The position numbers and the translations under genes are program-made. Source: an uncultured Gammaproteobacteria bacterium (lineage in GTDB: Bacteria; Pseudomonadota; Gammaproteobacteria; Pseudomonadales; Azotimanducaceae). From it: 41,683 bases of DNA. How positions within the stretch are numbered: position 1 is the first letter of the stretch; each line of letters starts with the position of its first letter. Location of the stretch: NCBI GenBank assembly GCA_913043815.1, contig CAJWNY010000017.1:1-41683 (forward strand). Reading direction: 5' to 3'. This document shows, one piece after another, positions 9,125 through 18,137 of this stretch. The notes under the pieces were generated by a model. It was not told where the DNA came from, did not search any database, and worked only from the letters and a program-made list of their open reading frames with translations.

Positions 9125-9706
9125 CTAGGAAAAATAGGCGTTTTCAGTAACCGTATGGTCTGTGTGATCAATGACTCCTGTCAATTCTGGCACTTGCTCA
9201 AGCAAGGTAGTTTCCACGCTACTTTTCAGAGTTATATCCACTGCAGAGCAACCCTGGCATCCACCACCAAATTGCAACACAGCTTTAGTCTCCGCGGTTA
9301 CTTCAACTAATGACACCATGCCACCATGGGCCGCCAACCCAGGATTAATTTCATTATATAAAACGTAATTAATTCGGTCCTCTATTGGGGCGTCCAGCCC
9401 AACCTTAGGCACTCGCGCATTGGGTGCTTTAATAGTCAACTGCCCGCCCATTTGATCTTCTTGATAATCCACCTGCGCATCTTCCAAGTAGGCCTCACTG
9501 CGCCCCTCAAACCATGCTCTGAAACCAGAGTACTCAACGGCAATATCACCGTCCTGCTCTTCCCCTGGACGACAATAAGCAATGCAGGTTTCCGCCTGCG
9601 GCGTACCTGGCTGAGCTACAAATATTCTTATGCTGACATCGTCATCGTCCTGTTTGGACAGCAAACCTTGAAGATACGTCTGGGCACTGGCGGATATTTC
9701 GATCAT
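9125..9706 (-). CDS. nfuA: Fe-S biogenesis carrier protein NfuA
   Basis: Scaffold/carrier that delivers [4Fe-4S] clusters to apo-enzymes in the cytoplasm. The 193-residue protein has an N-terminal degenerate A-type domain ([19 protein letters not shown] onward) and a C-terminal Nfu domain. The Nfu domain carries [11 protein letters not shown] with cluster ligands C150 and C153, beside NPGLAAHGG. The length equals that of typical gammaproteobacterial NfuA. An AAGAG ribosome site precedes the ATG. It is divergent from metH, and a 4Fe-4S siroheme sulfite reductase lies further along, so its clients may be close by. That last point is inference. Confidence 0.95.
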   Translation of the reverse strand: MIEISASAQTYLQGLLSKQDDDDVSIRIFVAQPGTPQAETCIAYCRPGEEQDGDIAVEYSGFRAWFEGRSEAYLEDAQVDYQEDQMGGQLTIKAPNARVPKVGLDAPIEDRINYVLYNEINPGLAAHGGMVSLVEVTAETKAVLQFGGGCQGCSAVDITLKSSVETTLLEQVPELTGVIDHTDHTVTENAYFS

Positions 9707-9791
9707 AGATACTCTTTTTAAATCTGTTTCGTTGTACTTTATTTTCTAGCGAATTAAAAATCTAATCAGCGCATAGCAAACCTACATGTCT

Positions 9792-9828
9792 CCTGTGTAC
9801 ATTCCGACCTGCACCCCGAGTGTACAGG
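9792..9828. promoter_or_regulatory. Imperfect dyad between divergent nfuA and metH
   Basis: The arms CCTGTGTACA (9792-9801) and TGTACAGG (9821-9828) form an imperfect inverted repeat with a two-base insertion in the left arm. It sits in the 269-base nfuA-metH intergenic region, which contains no small gene that I can see. I found no cobalamin or SAH riboswitch signature here. It may be an operator or a weak hairpin. Confidence 0.25.
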
Positions 9829-9975
9829 CACAAGCCAAAAGCAGGAACTAAGATTCGTAACAATAGTAGGCATTTCCTTAATTACAATGAACTAGCTTCA
9901 ACTCAACCAAGGAACCCTTCAATTGTACTAGTGTGCCTCCTGAGCTAACGTTGCCCTTTCAATTTTGGTATTGCC

Positions 9976-12900
9976 ATGAAATCCCAGCGCAACAGCAGTC
10001 AAACTAGCCGTCTCGAGCAGTCTACCGAGATGCGTCTGAGAGATGTAATGTCCAAACGCATTGTGATTCTCGACGGAGCCTACGGCAGCGCCTTTCAAGG
10101 TTACGGATTAGAGGAGGAAGAGTTTCGAGGAAAAAGGTTTAGCGAACACACAATGTCATTGAAAGGCAACCATGACATTCTCAACCTAACCCGGCAGTAC
10201 GTCGTAGAAGAGGTGCACAGAGGCTATCTCGAGGCCGGCTGCGACATTATTTGCACCAACACTTTTAACGCCACGAGTATTGCTCAAGCAGACTTTGGGA
10301 CTGAGGATATTTGCAGGGAAATGAATAGAGAGTCAGCACAAATTGCTCGGGCAGTTGCGGACGAATTTTCAACAGCTGACAAACCAAGATTTGTAGCAGG
10401 CAGCGTTGGTCCGACCAACAGAACCGCAAGTCTCTCTCCTGACGTCAACCGACCTGAATTCCGTAATGTCGATTTCGACGAATTGGTAATCGCGTACACC
10501 GAAGCATTAGAAGGGCTGGTCGAAGGCGGAGTAGATATTTTTCTAATAGAAACGGTCTTTGACACGCTAAATGCAAAAGCTGCCATTTACGCTGCTAATC
10601 TGGTTAATCGACAGCTGAGCAACCCCTGCCCGCTTATGATCTCAGGCACCATTACCGATGCGAGCGGCAGAACCTTATCAGGCCAAACCTGCGAGGCATT
10701 TGTTTACTCGGTGGAGCACGCTCAACCGATATCTATCGGACTAAATTGCGCACTTGGCGCCGAGCAACTGCGCCCACACGTTGATGAACTTGCCAAGCTT
10801 TGTAACAGCGCCGTTAGCGTTCATCCCAATGCAGGACTACCGGATGCCTTTGGCGAATACAACCAAAGTGCAGAGCAAATGGCAGACATCATTCGGAGCT
10901 TTGCAGAGGCCGGCTGGTTGAATATTGTCGGCGGCTGCTGCGGCACTACGCCAAACCACATTAAAGCAATTGCCGAAGTCGTTGAAGGCATAGCCCCTCG
11001 CCCGCTCATTGAGCGAAAAGTAGCGCGAGCCGATACCAAGGGCTTGAAACTCTCGGGGTTGGAACCACTGAAACTCAGTAGCGAGAGCCTATTTATCAAC
11101 GTCGGTGAACGCACCAATGTCACAGGCTCGGCTAAATTTGCGCGGCTCATTCGTGAGTCAAAATACGAAGAAGCCCTAAAGGTAGCACGCCAGCAGGTAG
11201 AAAGCGGCGCGCAGGTCATCGATATCAATATGGACGAAGGCATGCTTGATGGCGCCGAAGCCATGGTGCATTTCCTCAATTTAATCGCCACGGAACCTGA
11301 CATTTCCAAAGTGCCTATCATGATCGACTCGAGTAAATGGGAAATCATTGAGGCTGGTCTAAAGTGTGTTCAGGGTAAGGCCATTGTTAACTCAATCAGC
11401 CTAAAGGAGGGCCACGAGACATTTGTTAGAGCCGCTCAAAAATGTCAGGACTATGGCGCGGCTATGGTTGTAATGGCGTTCGACGAAGACGGCCAAGCTG
11501 ACTCTTTGGAGAGAAAAATAGCCATCTGCCAGCGCAGCTATAAAGTACTCACAGAAGAAGTGGGCGTCGTGCCTTCAGATATTATTTTTGACCCAAATAT
11601 TTTTGCCATCGGCACAGGCATCGAAGAACACAACAACTATGCTGTGGACTTTATCGAATCTGTAAAGTGGATTAAAAAAAATCTTCCTGGCGCCAGCACG
11701 TCTGGTGGTTTAAGCAACGTGTCCTTCGCCTTTCGCGGTAATAACTTGGTCCGCGAGGCAATACACACGGTCTTTCTTTATCACGCAGTCAAAGCCGGCA
11801 TGACCATGGGTATTGTCAACGCCGGTCAGCTCGGTATTTATGCGGACTTATCAGACGAACTTCGCGAAGCAGCAGAAGATTTGGTACTTAACAGAAGAGA
11901 AGACGCTACAGAAAAACTCCTCACCATTGCTCAATCCATGACCGATGAAGGTCGCAATGAAGCAAAAGAACAAAAAGAGGCTGAGTGGCGGCAGCTGCCT
12001 GTAACCGAGCGCTTAAGCTATGCTCTGATTAAGGGCAATAACGAATTTATTGTTGAAGATACAGAAGTGGCGAGACTAGAAGCCTCGCACCCGCTAGAAG
12101 TCATTGAAGGCCCCCTCATGGATGGAATGGGTGTAGTTGGAGATTTATTTGGCAGCGGCAAAATGTTTTTGCCGCAGGTAGTTAAAAGTGCTCGGGTTAT
12201 GAAGCAAGCCGTAAGCCACTTGGTTCCCTTCATTGAAGAAGAAAAGCTGAAAAACCCAAGCCGGGAAAGTGCCGCTAAGGGCAAAATCATTATGGCTACA
12301 GTTAAAGGTGACGTGCACGACATAGGTAAAAACATTGTCGGCGTGGTGCTGCAATGTAATAACTACGAAGTCATCGATTTAGGCGTGATGGTGTCTAAAG
12401 AAACCATCATCCAGACGGCAATAGATACTGGAGCTAACGTGATTGGCTTATCAGGCTTAATTACGCCGTCATTAGATGAGATGGTCAATGTCGCAACCGA
12501 AATGCAACGCCTAGGCTTAAACATCCCACTGTTAATCGGTGGCGCGACTACCAGCAAAGCCCATACCGCGGCAAAGATTGCCCCATGCTATGCAAATCGA
12601 GCCACTGTTTATGTATCAGACGCCTCTAGAGCCGTGGGTGTCGCCAGCAAGTTACTGGCTGGCGAAGAAAGCTACACAGCCTATGCAGAAGAAATTGATC
12701 AGGAATACGCTTTGATTAAAACACGGGTAGAGGCGCGGCGTGAAAAGCGCGCTTTTTTAGCCTTAGCGGATGCCCGGGCCAATGTATGGTCAAGCGACGA
12801 GCAAAATTACCAGCCGGCCAAACCCAACCAATTAGGCGTATTCGACTATAAACCAGCACTCTCCGAGCTAGTGCCCTACATCGACTGGACACCGTTTTTT

Positions 12901-13719
12901 ATGACTTGGTCTTTAGCCGGGCGTTACCCAGCAATTTTACAAGATGAAGTTGTCGGCGACGCTGCAACGCAGCTTTTTGCTGACGCTCAAGAGCGACTGC
13001 AGTGGTTAATTGACGATGGCCGATTGGAAGCGGCTGGCGTATACGGCATATGGGCAGCGAACAGATTGGGCGATGACGACATTGAGATTTTCACTGACAA
13101 GGATCGTACTAATCGTCTTGCGCTCCTGCACCACTTACGGCAACAAGCGCCAAAGCCAGATGACCTAAGTCCCAATCAATGCCTGTCTGACTATATTGCA
13201 ACGCCCGGCACCGCCGACTACCTAGGCGGCTTCGCTGTCACCACGGGCATCAACATTGACAAGATTCTCGCTGAATTTCCGGATGACGATTACGCACAAA
13301 TAATGATCAAATCCTTAGCTGACAGACTCGCAGAGGCATTTGCCGAACGGCTGCATGCCCTCGTGCGACAGAAAGCCTGGGGCTATAGCCCAGATGAAAA
13401 ATTTGACGCCGAGACGTTTATTAAAGAGAAATACCAAGGCATCCGTCCAGCGCCAGGCTACCCCGCTTGCCCAGAACACAGCGAGAAAGCCACCCTTTTC
13501 AAGTTGCTTGATGCCACCAACAGAACAGGCATTGAACTCACGGAAAGCTATGCAATGTCACCCGCGGCGGCTGTAAGTGGATTCTATTTTGCACACCCAG
13601 AAGCCAAATACTTTGGTATTGGTAAAATTGATGAAGACCAATTAGCAGATTACGCAGTAAGAAAAAATTTGGACATTAATGCTGCAAGGACGTTGCTAAG
13701 CCCGACACTGGCTGACTAG
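9976..13719 (+). CDS. metH: Cobalamin-dependent methionine synthase
   Basis: Transfers the methyl group of 5-methyltetrahydrofolate to homocysteine through methylcobalamin. The 1247 residues contain all four modules in order. The homocysteine domain has zinc ligands C258 (GLNCALG) and C321/C322 (GGCCGTTP). The pterin domain follows ([15 protein letters not shown]). The cobalamin domain has DVHDIGKN, with lower-axial histidine H781. The C-terminal SAM reactivation domain has [17 protein letters not shown] in family-typical form (here [17 protein letters not shown]). The ATG at 9976 gives an N-terminal extension relative to E. coli; an in-frame ATG at 10030 is an alternative start, and neither has a strong Shine-Dalgarno sequence. 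It ends with an intrinsic terminator. Confidence 0.97.
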   Translation: MKSQRNSSQTSRLEQSTEMRLRDVMSKRIVILDGAYGSAFQGYGLEEEEFRGKRFSEHTMSLKGNHDILNLTRQYVVEEVHRGYLEAGCDIICTNTFNATSIAQADFGTEDICREMNRESAQIARAVADEFSTADKPRFVAGSVGPTNRTASLSPDVNRPEFRNVDFDELVIAYTEALEGLVEGGVDIFLIETVFDTLNAKAAIYAANLVNRQLSNPCPLMISGTITDASGRTLSGQTCEAFVYSVEHAQPISIGLNCALGAEQLRPHVDELAKLCNSAVSVHPNAGLPDAFGEYNQSAEQMADIIRSFAEAGWLNIVGGCCGTTPNHIKAIAEVVEGIAPRPLIERKVARADTKGLKLSGLEPLKLSSESLFINVGERTNVTGSAKFARLIRESKYEEALKVARQQVESGAQVIDINMDEGMLDGAEAMVHFLNLIATEPDISKVPIMIDSSKWEIIEAGLKCVQGKAIVNSISLKEGHETFVRAAQKCQDYGAAMVVMAFDEDGQADSLERKIAICQRSYKVLTEEVGVVPSDIIFDPNIFAIGTGIEEHNNYAVDFIESVKWIKKNLPGASTSGGLSNVSFAFRGNNLVREAIHTVFLYHAVKAGMTMGIVNAGQLGIYADLSDELREAAEDLVLNRREDATEKLLTIAQSMTDEGRNEAKEQKEAEWRQLPVTERLSYALIKGNNEFIVEDTEVARLEASHPLEVIEGPLMDGMGVVGDLFGSGKMFLPQVVKSARVMKQAVSHLVPFIEEEKLKNPSRESAAKGKIIMATVKGDVHDIGKNIVGVVLQCNNYEVIDLGVMVSKETIIQTAIDTGANVIGLSGLITPSLDEMVNVATEMQRLGLNIPLLIGGATTSKAHTAAKIAPCYANRATVYVSDASRAVGVASKLLAGEESYTAYAEEIDQEYALIKTRVEARREKRAFLALADARANVWSSDEQNYQPAKPNQLGVFDYKPALSELVPYIDWTPFFMTWSLAGRYPAILQDEVVGDAATQLFADAQERLQWLIDDGRLEAAGVYGIWAANRLGDDDIEIFTDKDRTNRLALLHHLRQQAPKPDDLSPNQCLSDYIATPGTADYLGGFAVTTGINIDKILAEFPDDDYAQIMIKSLADRLAEAFAERLHALVRQKAWGYSPDEKFDAETFIKEKYQGIRPAPGYPACPEHSEKATLFKLLDATNRTGIELTESYAMSPAAAVSGFYFAHPEAKYFGIGKIDEDQLADYAVRKNLDINAARTLLSPTLAD

Positions 13720-13750
13720 CGTTAGCTCGGTTCTGAGAAGGTATAAAACA

Positions 13751-13780
13751 GGCTGCCCTAGACGGAGGCAGTCTTTCTTT
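13751..13780 (+). terminator. Intrinsic terminator of metH
   Basis: GGCTGCC (13751-13757) pairs with GGCAGTC (13767-13773) across a nine-base loop, with one G-U pair, and is followed by TTTCTTTCT. It begins about 30 bases after the metH stop. Confidence 0.75.
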
Positions 13781-13794
13781 CTCTGGAATTGCTT

Positions 13795-13955
13795 AGTCCT
13801 AGCTTAATTAGGAGGACTTTCGCTCGCAAGCTACCGCCTGCTAATAGTTTATTTTGTACACATTGTTCTGCTTCTCAAATGTAAGGCTAAGCGCAGAATT
13901 AGAGGGGCGGCTTTGTTAAACATTGTTCGGCGCGTTATGCAAAGCATCGCGATGC
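13795..13955. other. Gene-free stretch with a hairpin and a 12-bp palindrome
   Basis: Between the metH terminator and the 45-codon ORF there is no supported gene. It holds an inverted repeat AGTCCT / AGGACT (13795-13800 and 13813-13818) and the perfect palindrome GCATCGCGATGC (13944-13955). The word ACATTGTTC occurs twice, about 60 bases apart. Function unknown; these may be chance. Confidence 0.3.
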
Positions 13956-14069
13956 CGCTTAGGATCAAATCTTTCGCAAATCTTTTCGGCCCATCAACCC
14001 TTCCCTAGCGATTACGACACTACATCCTGATTCTAAACTCTAACCCTAAATGCTAAGTCTACCCACTAG

Positions 14070-14207
14070 CTACAGGTCGACAGTAAAACCGGAGATAAAT
14101 ACTGCAGCAAATAAAACAGCTGCAGTAAACATAACCAAAATAGCTTTCACATCGGCAGCATCATCTTCCGCCTGTTGATCCTGATTTGACTGATGCTCTT
14201 CGTTCAT
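14070..14207 (-). CDS. Unrecognised 45-residue single-pass membrane peptide
   Basis: The ORF reads from ATG at 14207 to TAG at 14070. Residues 1-19 are polar and acidic (MNEEHQSNQDQQAEDDAAD). Residues 20-42 form one hydrophobic helix (VKAILVMFTAAVLFAAVF) and the end is SGFTVDL. A good ribosome site (GGAAGAAAGAG) lies just before the ATG, and a near-consensus promoter (14270-14297) lies about 65 bases upstream. Together with the clean membrane-peptide composition these make it a credible gene despite its size. The topology is probably N-in with a short C-terminal tail. I do not recognise the family. I recall a small hypothetical gene at a similar place in Pseudomonas, but that needs a search. 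Its neighbours are metH and sulfite reductase. Confidence 0.6.
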   Translation of the reverse strand: MNEEHQSNQDQQAEDDAADVKAILVMFTAAVLFAAVFISGFTVDL

Positions 14208-14269
14208 GCTCTTTCTTCCACTGATTGATTTTTATGACCAACACATATCCAAGCCATTTTAGGGTCGCA

Positions 14270-14297
14270 AGTATAGACCGCCACGCTGCCATGACAA
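14270..14297 (-). promoter_or_regulatory. Near-consensus sigma-70 promoter of the 45-codon gene
   Basis: On the minus strand TTGTCA (14292-14297) and TATACT (14270-14275) each match consensus at five of six bases and are spaced by 16. The transcript would start near 14263, giving a leader of about 55 bases before the ATG at 14207. Confidence 0.55.
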
Positions 14298-14334
14298 GTG
14301 CCTAGTGCTAATTCCATAAGCACTTTGTTTTTTT
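14296..14334 (+). terminator. Orphan intrinsic terminator with duplicated left arm, upstream of sulfite reductase
   Basis: AGTGCT (14304-14309) pairs with AGCACT (14319-14324) and is followed by TTGTTTTTTT. A second left arm, AAGTGC (14296-14301), can pair instead with GCACTT (14320-14325). No plus-strand gene ends just before it, so it may block read-through or antisense transcription into the sulfite reductase gene. If a promoter lies upstream, it could instead be an attenuator. Confidence 0.5.
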
Positions 14335-14346
14335 GATTATTTATAT

Positions 14347-14361
14347 ATTCGACCTTCGAAT
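14347..14361 (+). promoter_or_regulatory. Candidate LysR-type (CysB-like) operator upstream of sulfite reductase
   Basis: The perfect dyad ATTCGA-CCT-TCGAAT contains the T-N11-A pattern favoured by LysR-family regulators. Its centre lies about 48 bases before a start site predicted from the TATAAA at 14390-14395, which has no good -35 box. That is the arrangement expected of an activated promoter. CysB controls sulfite reductase in enteric bacteria, so a CysB-like protein is a reasonable but unproven candidate. A further weak hairpin (GGGTCAC 14438-14444 / GTGAGAACCC 14450-14459) sits just before the start codon. Confidence 0.4.
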
Positions 14362-14466
14362 AAAGCGGCACCCACAATTGATTGCCCTGTATAAATGGTA
14401 CTGCTAATGTCCCGCGCCTAACTCAGTCAGGGGGCTTGGGTCACGCGAAGTGAGAACCCATAAAAC

Positions 14467-16134
14467 ATGTATCAATACACAGAATTTGACCGCTCGTTTA
14501 TTGAAGAACGAGTCAATCACTATCGAGAGCAAACTACCCGTTATCTAGACGGAAAACTCTCGGAAGACGAATTTCTGCAACTAAGACTGCGCAACGGCCT
14601 ATATTTACAAAGACTCGCGCCGATGCTCAGAGTAGCAGTTCCTTATGGAACTCTCTCTAGCGCACAGCTTTTTGCCTTGGGTAAGTTAGCAAGAGAATAT
14701 GACCGTGGTTATGGACACTTAAGCACTCGGCAAAATATGCAGTTTAACTGGCCGGAACTTGCTGAAGTGCCAGACATTTTGGCAGACATGGCCAAGGTAG
14801 ATTTACACGCCATACAAACCAGCGGCAGCTGTATACGTAATGTAACAACAGACCATTTTGCCGGGGCCGCAGCCGATGAAACCATAGACCCAAGGCCATA
14901 CTGCGAAATAATTCGCCAATGGTCTACTGCCCACCCTGAATTTGAATGGCTTCCACGCAAGTTCAAGATAGCGGTAACTGGTGCTCTTGAGGACCGCGCG
15001 GCGATTGGTGTACATGATGTTGGCCTTAGGGTTTATCGCAATGACAAGGGCCAAGTGCAGTTCGATGTCTACGCTGGTGGAGGCTTAGGCCGTACTCCAG
15101 TCCTTGGCGCGTTAGTACGCTCAGAGCTACCGATAGAACATTTACTCACCTACTTAGAAGCACTCATGCGGGTTTATAACCGCTACGGTCGCCGCGACAA
15201 CAAGTACAAAGCACGGATCAAAATTTTGGTCAGAGCTATGGGTGTTGACGGATTCCGCGCCAAAGTAGACGAAGAATGGTCACACAGCAAAGATGGCCCA
15301 GGCACTCTTCCTGAAACTGAAATATCTCGGATAGAGGACTTCTTTGCTCCGCCTAGCTACAGCGAACAACCCGATGTAACCGATGTGTTGGCTGAACAAA
15401 GGCTGGCTAACCCAAAGTTTAGCCAATGGCTGCAGCACAATGTGATCGAGCACAAAGCGCCGGGCTATGCGGCGGTAACACTCTCCACTAAAGCAACCGG
15501 CGTACCGCCGGGCGATGTCAGTGACACGCAAATTGATGCAGTTGCCCAATGGGCCGCCGACTATAGTTTCAGTGAAGTACGCATCAGCCACGAACAAAAT
15601 TTCGTTCTGCCCCATGTACCCAAGCAACAATTGTTCGAATTGTGGCAAAAAGCTCAAGCGCAAAACTTAGCCACGGCAAATGCTAGACTTATAACTGATA
15701 TGATCTGCTGCCCAGGTGGCGACTACTGCTCATTAGCAAATGCCAAATCCATACCAGTAGCAGAAGCATTACAAGAACGTTTCGATGACTACGATTTTCA
15801 GTATGATCTAGGCGAGCTAAACCTTAACATTTCTGGCTGTATGAACGCCTGTGGACACCACCACGTGGGACACATAGGTATTCTTGGTGTAGATAAGAAA
15901 GGCAGTGAGTTTTATCAAATATCCCTTGGCGGCCATGCTGGCCATTCAGAGCTTGCGCCGTCGCTAGGACAAATTGTTGGACCATCGATTCCTCGAGCAG
16001 AAGTTTGTGACGTTATTGCCAAAATTCTTGAAATCTATGTAGATTTGCGGCTGGAAGACGAAAGTTTCCTCAGCTGCTTTAAGCGTGTTGATATTGCGCC
16101 ATTTAAGGAACGCATTTATGCACCATCTCATTAA
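14467..16134 (+). CDS. cysI: Siroheme-dependent sulfite (nitrite/sulfite) reductase hemoprotein
   Basis: Six-electron reduction of sulfite to sulfide for cysteine synthesis, using siroheme and a [4Fe-4S] cluster. The 555-residue protein has both ferredoxin-like half-domains (LAPMLRVAVPYGTLSSAQL early; GYAAVTLSTKATGVPPGDV in the second half). The siroheme-Fe4S ligands are C415-X5-C421 (CCPGGDYC) and C458-X3-C462 (GCMNAC). The siroheme-binding arginine region is around STRQNMQF. Next to it is DUF934, the usual partner in bacteria lacking the enteric CysJ flavoprotein arrangement. The electron donor is not encoded nearby and may be ferredoxin or NADPH. Siroheme nitrite reductases are close relatives, but the DUF934 neighbour favours sulfite. 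Confidence 0.9.
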   Translation: MYQYTEFDRSFIEERVNHYREQTTRYLDGKLSEDEFLQLRLRNGLYLQRLAPMLRVAVPYGTLSSAQLFALGKLAREYDRGYGHLSTRQNMQFNWPELAEVPDILADMAKVDLHAIQTSGSCIRNVTTDHFAGAAADETIDPRPYCEIIRQWSTAHPEFEWLPRKFKIAVTGALEDRAAIGVHDVGLRVYRNDKGQVQFDVYAGGGLGRTPVLGALVRSELPIEHLLTYLEALMRVYNRYGRRDNKYKARIKILVRAMGVDGFRAKVDEEWSHSKDGPGTLPETEISRIEDFFAPPSYSEQPDVTDVLAEQRLANPKFSQWLQHNVIEHKAPGYAAVTLSTKATGVPPGDVSDTQIDAVAQWAADYSFSEVRISHEQNFVLPHVPKQQLFELWQKAQAQNLATANARLITDMICCPGGDYCSLANAKSIPVAEALQERFDDYDFQYDLGELNLNISGCMNACGHHHVGHIGILGVDKKGSEFYQISLGGHAGHSELAPSLGQIVGPSIPRAEVCDVIAKILEIYVDLRLEDESFLSCFKRVDIAPFKERIYAPSH

Positions 16135-16552
16135 TAAGCATAACGACGAATGGCAGCTAGCTGATCAGCAAGGCTCTGACCAACAAATGGTCGAATGGTG
16201 TGATGCTGAGAATTGGCAGCCTGGTCAGGCGCTGAAACTGTCAGTAGACGCAGAACTAGACCCGCAATGGACGCAAGCCTCTATCATTGGCATCGACTTC
16301 CCGGCCCTGACCGACGGCAGAGGCCTCTCGCTGGCAGTATTGTTGCGTACCAGACTCAGTTACAGCGGTGATTTACGCGGCGTTGGCGCAGTTCACGAAG
16401 ACATTTTGCACTTTATGGTGCGCTGTGGGTTTTCAAGTTTTGAACTGCCCGAATCTCGCGACCCAGGCGTTGCCCTGAGTTGTATTGCGCCTCACAAGCA
16501 GTATTACCAAAGCTCCGTCTTAGATCCTCTGAACCATTTCGATAGAGTATAA
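16118..16552 (+). CDS. DUF934 family protein linked to sulfite reduction
   Basis: A 144-residue soluble protein. The signature DGRGLSLAVLLRTRLSYSGDLRGVG followed by MVRCGFSSFELPE is that of DUF934 (PF06073 from memory), which in many proteobacteria directly follows the sulfite reductase gene. Its biochemical function is not established. The start is taken as ATG 16118, because AAGGAA lies seven bases upstream; an earlier in-frame start at 16085 has no such site. With this start it overlaps the end of cysI by 17 bases, so translation is likely coupled. About 300 bases of plain sequence without a supported gene follow. Confidence 0.85.
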   Translation: MHHLINKHNDEWQLADQQGSDQQMVEWCDAENWQPGQALKLSVDAELDPQWTQASIIGIDFPALTDGRGLSLAVLLRTRLSYSGDLRGVGAVHEDILHFMVRCGFSSFELPESRDPGVALSCIAPHKQYYQSSVLDPLNHFDRV

Positions 16553-16853
16553 GCGAGCGAATGCTTGTTACTTTGAACGTTAATCCAAAAGTGAGTGGGA
16601 TGGGCGCCTTCGACTGAGAGGCAACCTGCCGTTGCGCGCGACACCGCACCTCGCCTTGCTGATATTTTCTGGTGAGGACATTGCTCGCTAATGCGCCAAC
16701 TACCACTACAACTCGCCCCGAAATGTCGGTGCTGACGTTTATGATGTCGCTTCGGAGCTCCTTTAGTGCATTGTGTCGAAAAACCAATTCAATTCGGTAG
16801 ATACTTGCTAGGCTAGCGGTTGCAATGCCGTGGAAGTTCCCAAGAGACCCCAA

Positions 16854-18026
16854 ATGCCTCACTCAGATTTAATTCATTCGTTTTTCATCATCTTTGCAGG
16901 CGCAGCCGGCCTAGCGACGGTTGCCCTATTTTCGCGCCAACCAATGCTCATCGCATACATATTACTGGGCTGCCTTATTGGGCCCTTTGGTTTGAGCTTA
17001 ATTGACCAAAACGATCTGCTCACAGAAATCGCCGAAATCGGCATCATTTTTTTGCTCTTCCTAGTCGGTTTAGATTTACCGCCAAGCAAGCTGAAGAATA
17101 TGTTGGCTGAATCCATGCTCACAGCACTAGGTACCAGTGTCCTATTCTTTTTAATGGGCGCCGGCGTAATGCTGGCCACTGGCTTTAACTACACCGAAGC
17201 ATGGGTAGTTGGCTTAGCTATGACTTTTTCTAGCACCATTTTGGGTATAAAACTATTGCCCACTACTGCCCTGCACCATCGTCACATTGGTGAAATAGTT
17301 GTCAGTTTGTTGCTCATCCAAGACCTCTTAGCCATCCTAGCGATTTTATTGCTGACCGGCTTCGGCAGTGACATTTCCGGCACCACCCGCAGCATGATGG
17401 CTATTTTTGTTGGACTGCCAGCGCTGATCGGCGGAGCCTATTTAACGGTTCGATTTGTTCTACTTCGATTAATCAGCAAATTTGACGCATTTCATGAATA
17501 CATATTTCTCCTCGCCATAGGCTGGTGTTTAAGCCTTGCCAGCATTGCTGAAAAAATGGGGCTTTCTTTTGAAATTGGCGGTTTTGTTGCCGGCGTCAGT
17601 CTAGCGACCAGCCCAATTGCTAAGTATATTGCGGAACACTTGAGGCCGCTGCGAGACTTCTTTCTCATTCTGTTCTTTTTCTCGGTGGGCGCTTCTTTAA
17701 ATGTGGTACTTCTGCAAGATGTCTGGCTTGCCGCACTCATTTTGGCGGTAGTCACAGTGCTGGTAAAACCCAGAGTATTTGCATTTTTGTTGGTGCTACA
17801 AAAAGAAGATAAGGACGCGTCAAAAGAGGTTGGATTCAGGCTTGGGCAAGCGTCAGAGTTTTCGTTACTGTTGAGCTATATTGCCATCTCAAATGCGCTG
17901 ATTAGTAGCGAGGCAGCCGTGGTGCTGCAAACAGCCACAATCCTCACGTTAATAGGCAGCAGCTACCTGGTGGTGTCGCGCTACCCCAGTCCAATTGCAT
18001 CAAATCCGGCGCTGAGGCGAGATTGA
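16854..18026 (+). CDS. CPA2-family cation:proton antiporter (KefB/KefC-like membrane domain)
   Basis: Integral inner-membrane exchanger predicted to swap Na+ or K+ for protons. With about 390 residues it has the usual 11-13 hydrophobic helices. Motifs include LLFLVGLDLPPSKLK near the start, GLAMTFSSTILGIKLL in the middle and EIGGFVAGVSLATSPIA with FFFSVGASLNVVLL later, all typical of KefB-type exchangers. The C-terminal RCK/TrkA nucleotide domain of true KefB/KefC is absent, since the chain ends soon after the last helix. ATG 16854 is preferred because it leaves a short polar N-terminus before helix 1; an upstream GTG at 16830 is possible. The 16553-16853 gap before it holds no supported gene. 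The transported ion cannot be decided from sequence. Confidence 0.85.
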   Translation: MPHSDLIHSFFIIFAGAAGLATVALFSRQPMLIAYILLGCLIGPFGLSLIDQNDLLTEIAEIGIIFLLFLVGLDLPPSKLKNMLAESMLTALGTSVLFFLMGAGVMLATGFNYTEAWVVGLAMTFSSTILGIKLLPTTALHHRHIGEIVVSLLLIQDLLAILAILLLTGFGSDISGTTRSMMAIFVGLPALIGGAYLTVRFVLLRLISKFDAFHEYIFLLAIGWCLSLASIAEKMGLSFEIGGFVAGVSLATSPIAKYIAEHLRPLRDFFLILFFFSVGASLNVVLLQDVWLAALILAVVTVLVKPRVFAFLLVLQKEDKDASKEVGFRLGQASEFSLLLSYIAISNALISSEAAVVLQTATILTLIGSSYLVVSRYPSPIASNPALRRD

Positions 18027-18046
18027 GGACCCAAATCTGGGTCCTC
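18025..18046. terminator. Hairpin at the end of the antiporter gene, possible bidirectional terminator
   Basis: The perfect nine-base stem GAGGACCCA (18025-18033) / TGGGTCCTC (18038-18046) has a four-base loop and overlaps the stop codon TGA at 18024-18026. The downstream tract is CCCGCCCTTTC, so the U-tail is poor. It separates convergent genes. Confidence 0.5.
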
Positions 18047-18137
18047 CCGCCCTTTCGATTTACGCTTCAACTAGCGCTTTAAATAAAAAACCCTTTCCTC
18101 AACAAAGAACTAGTCAAAGAACCGACTCAAGAGCCAG

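Noticed and set aside
13930..13955. GCGCGTTATGC resembling the end of an integron attC site
   Set aside because: The complementary left core (GCATAAC type) and an attC-like fold are absent, and there is no integrase or cassette.
16413..16862. 149-codon minus-strand ORF across the DUF934-antiporter gap
   Set aside because: It overlaps two well-supported genes, has no family features and no ribosome site; probably a chance open frame.
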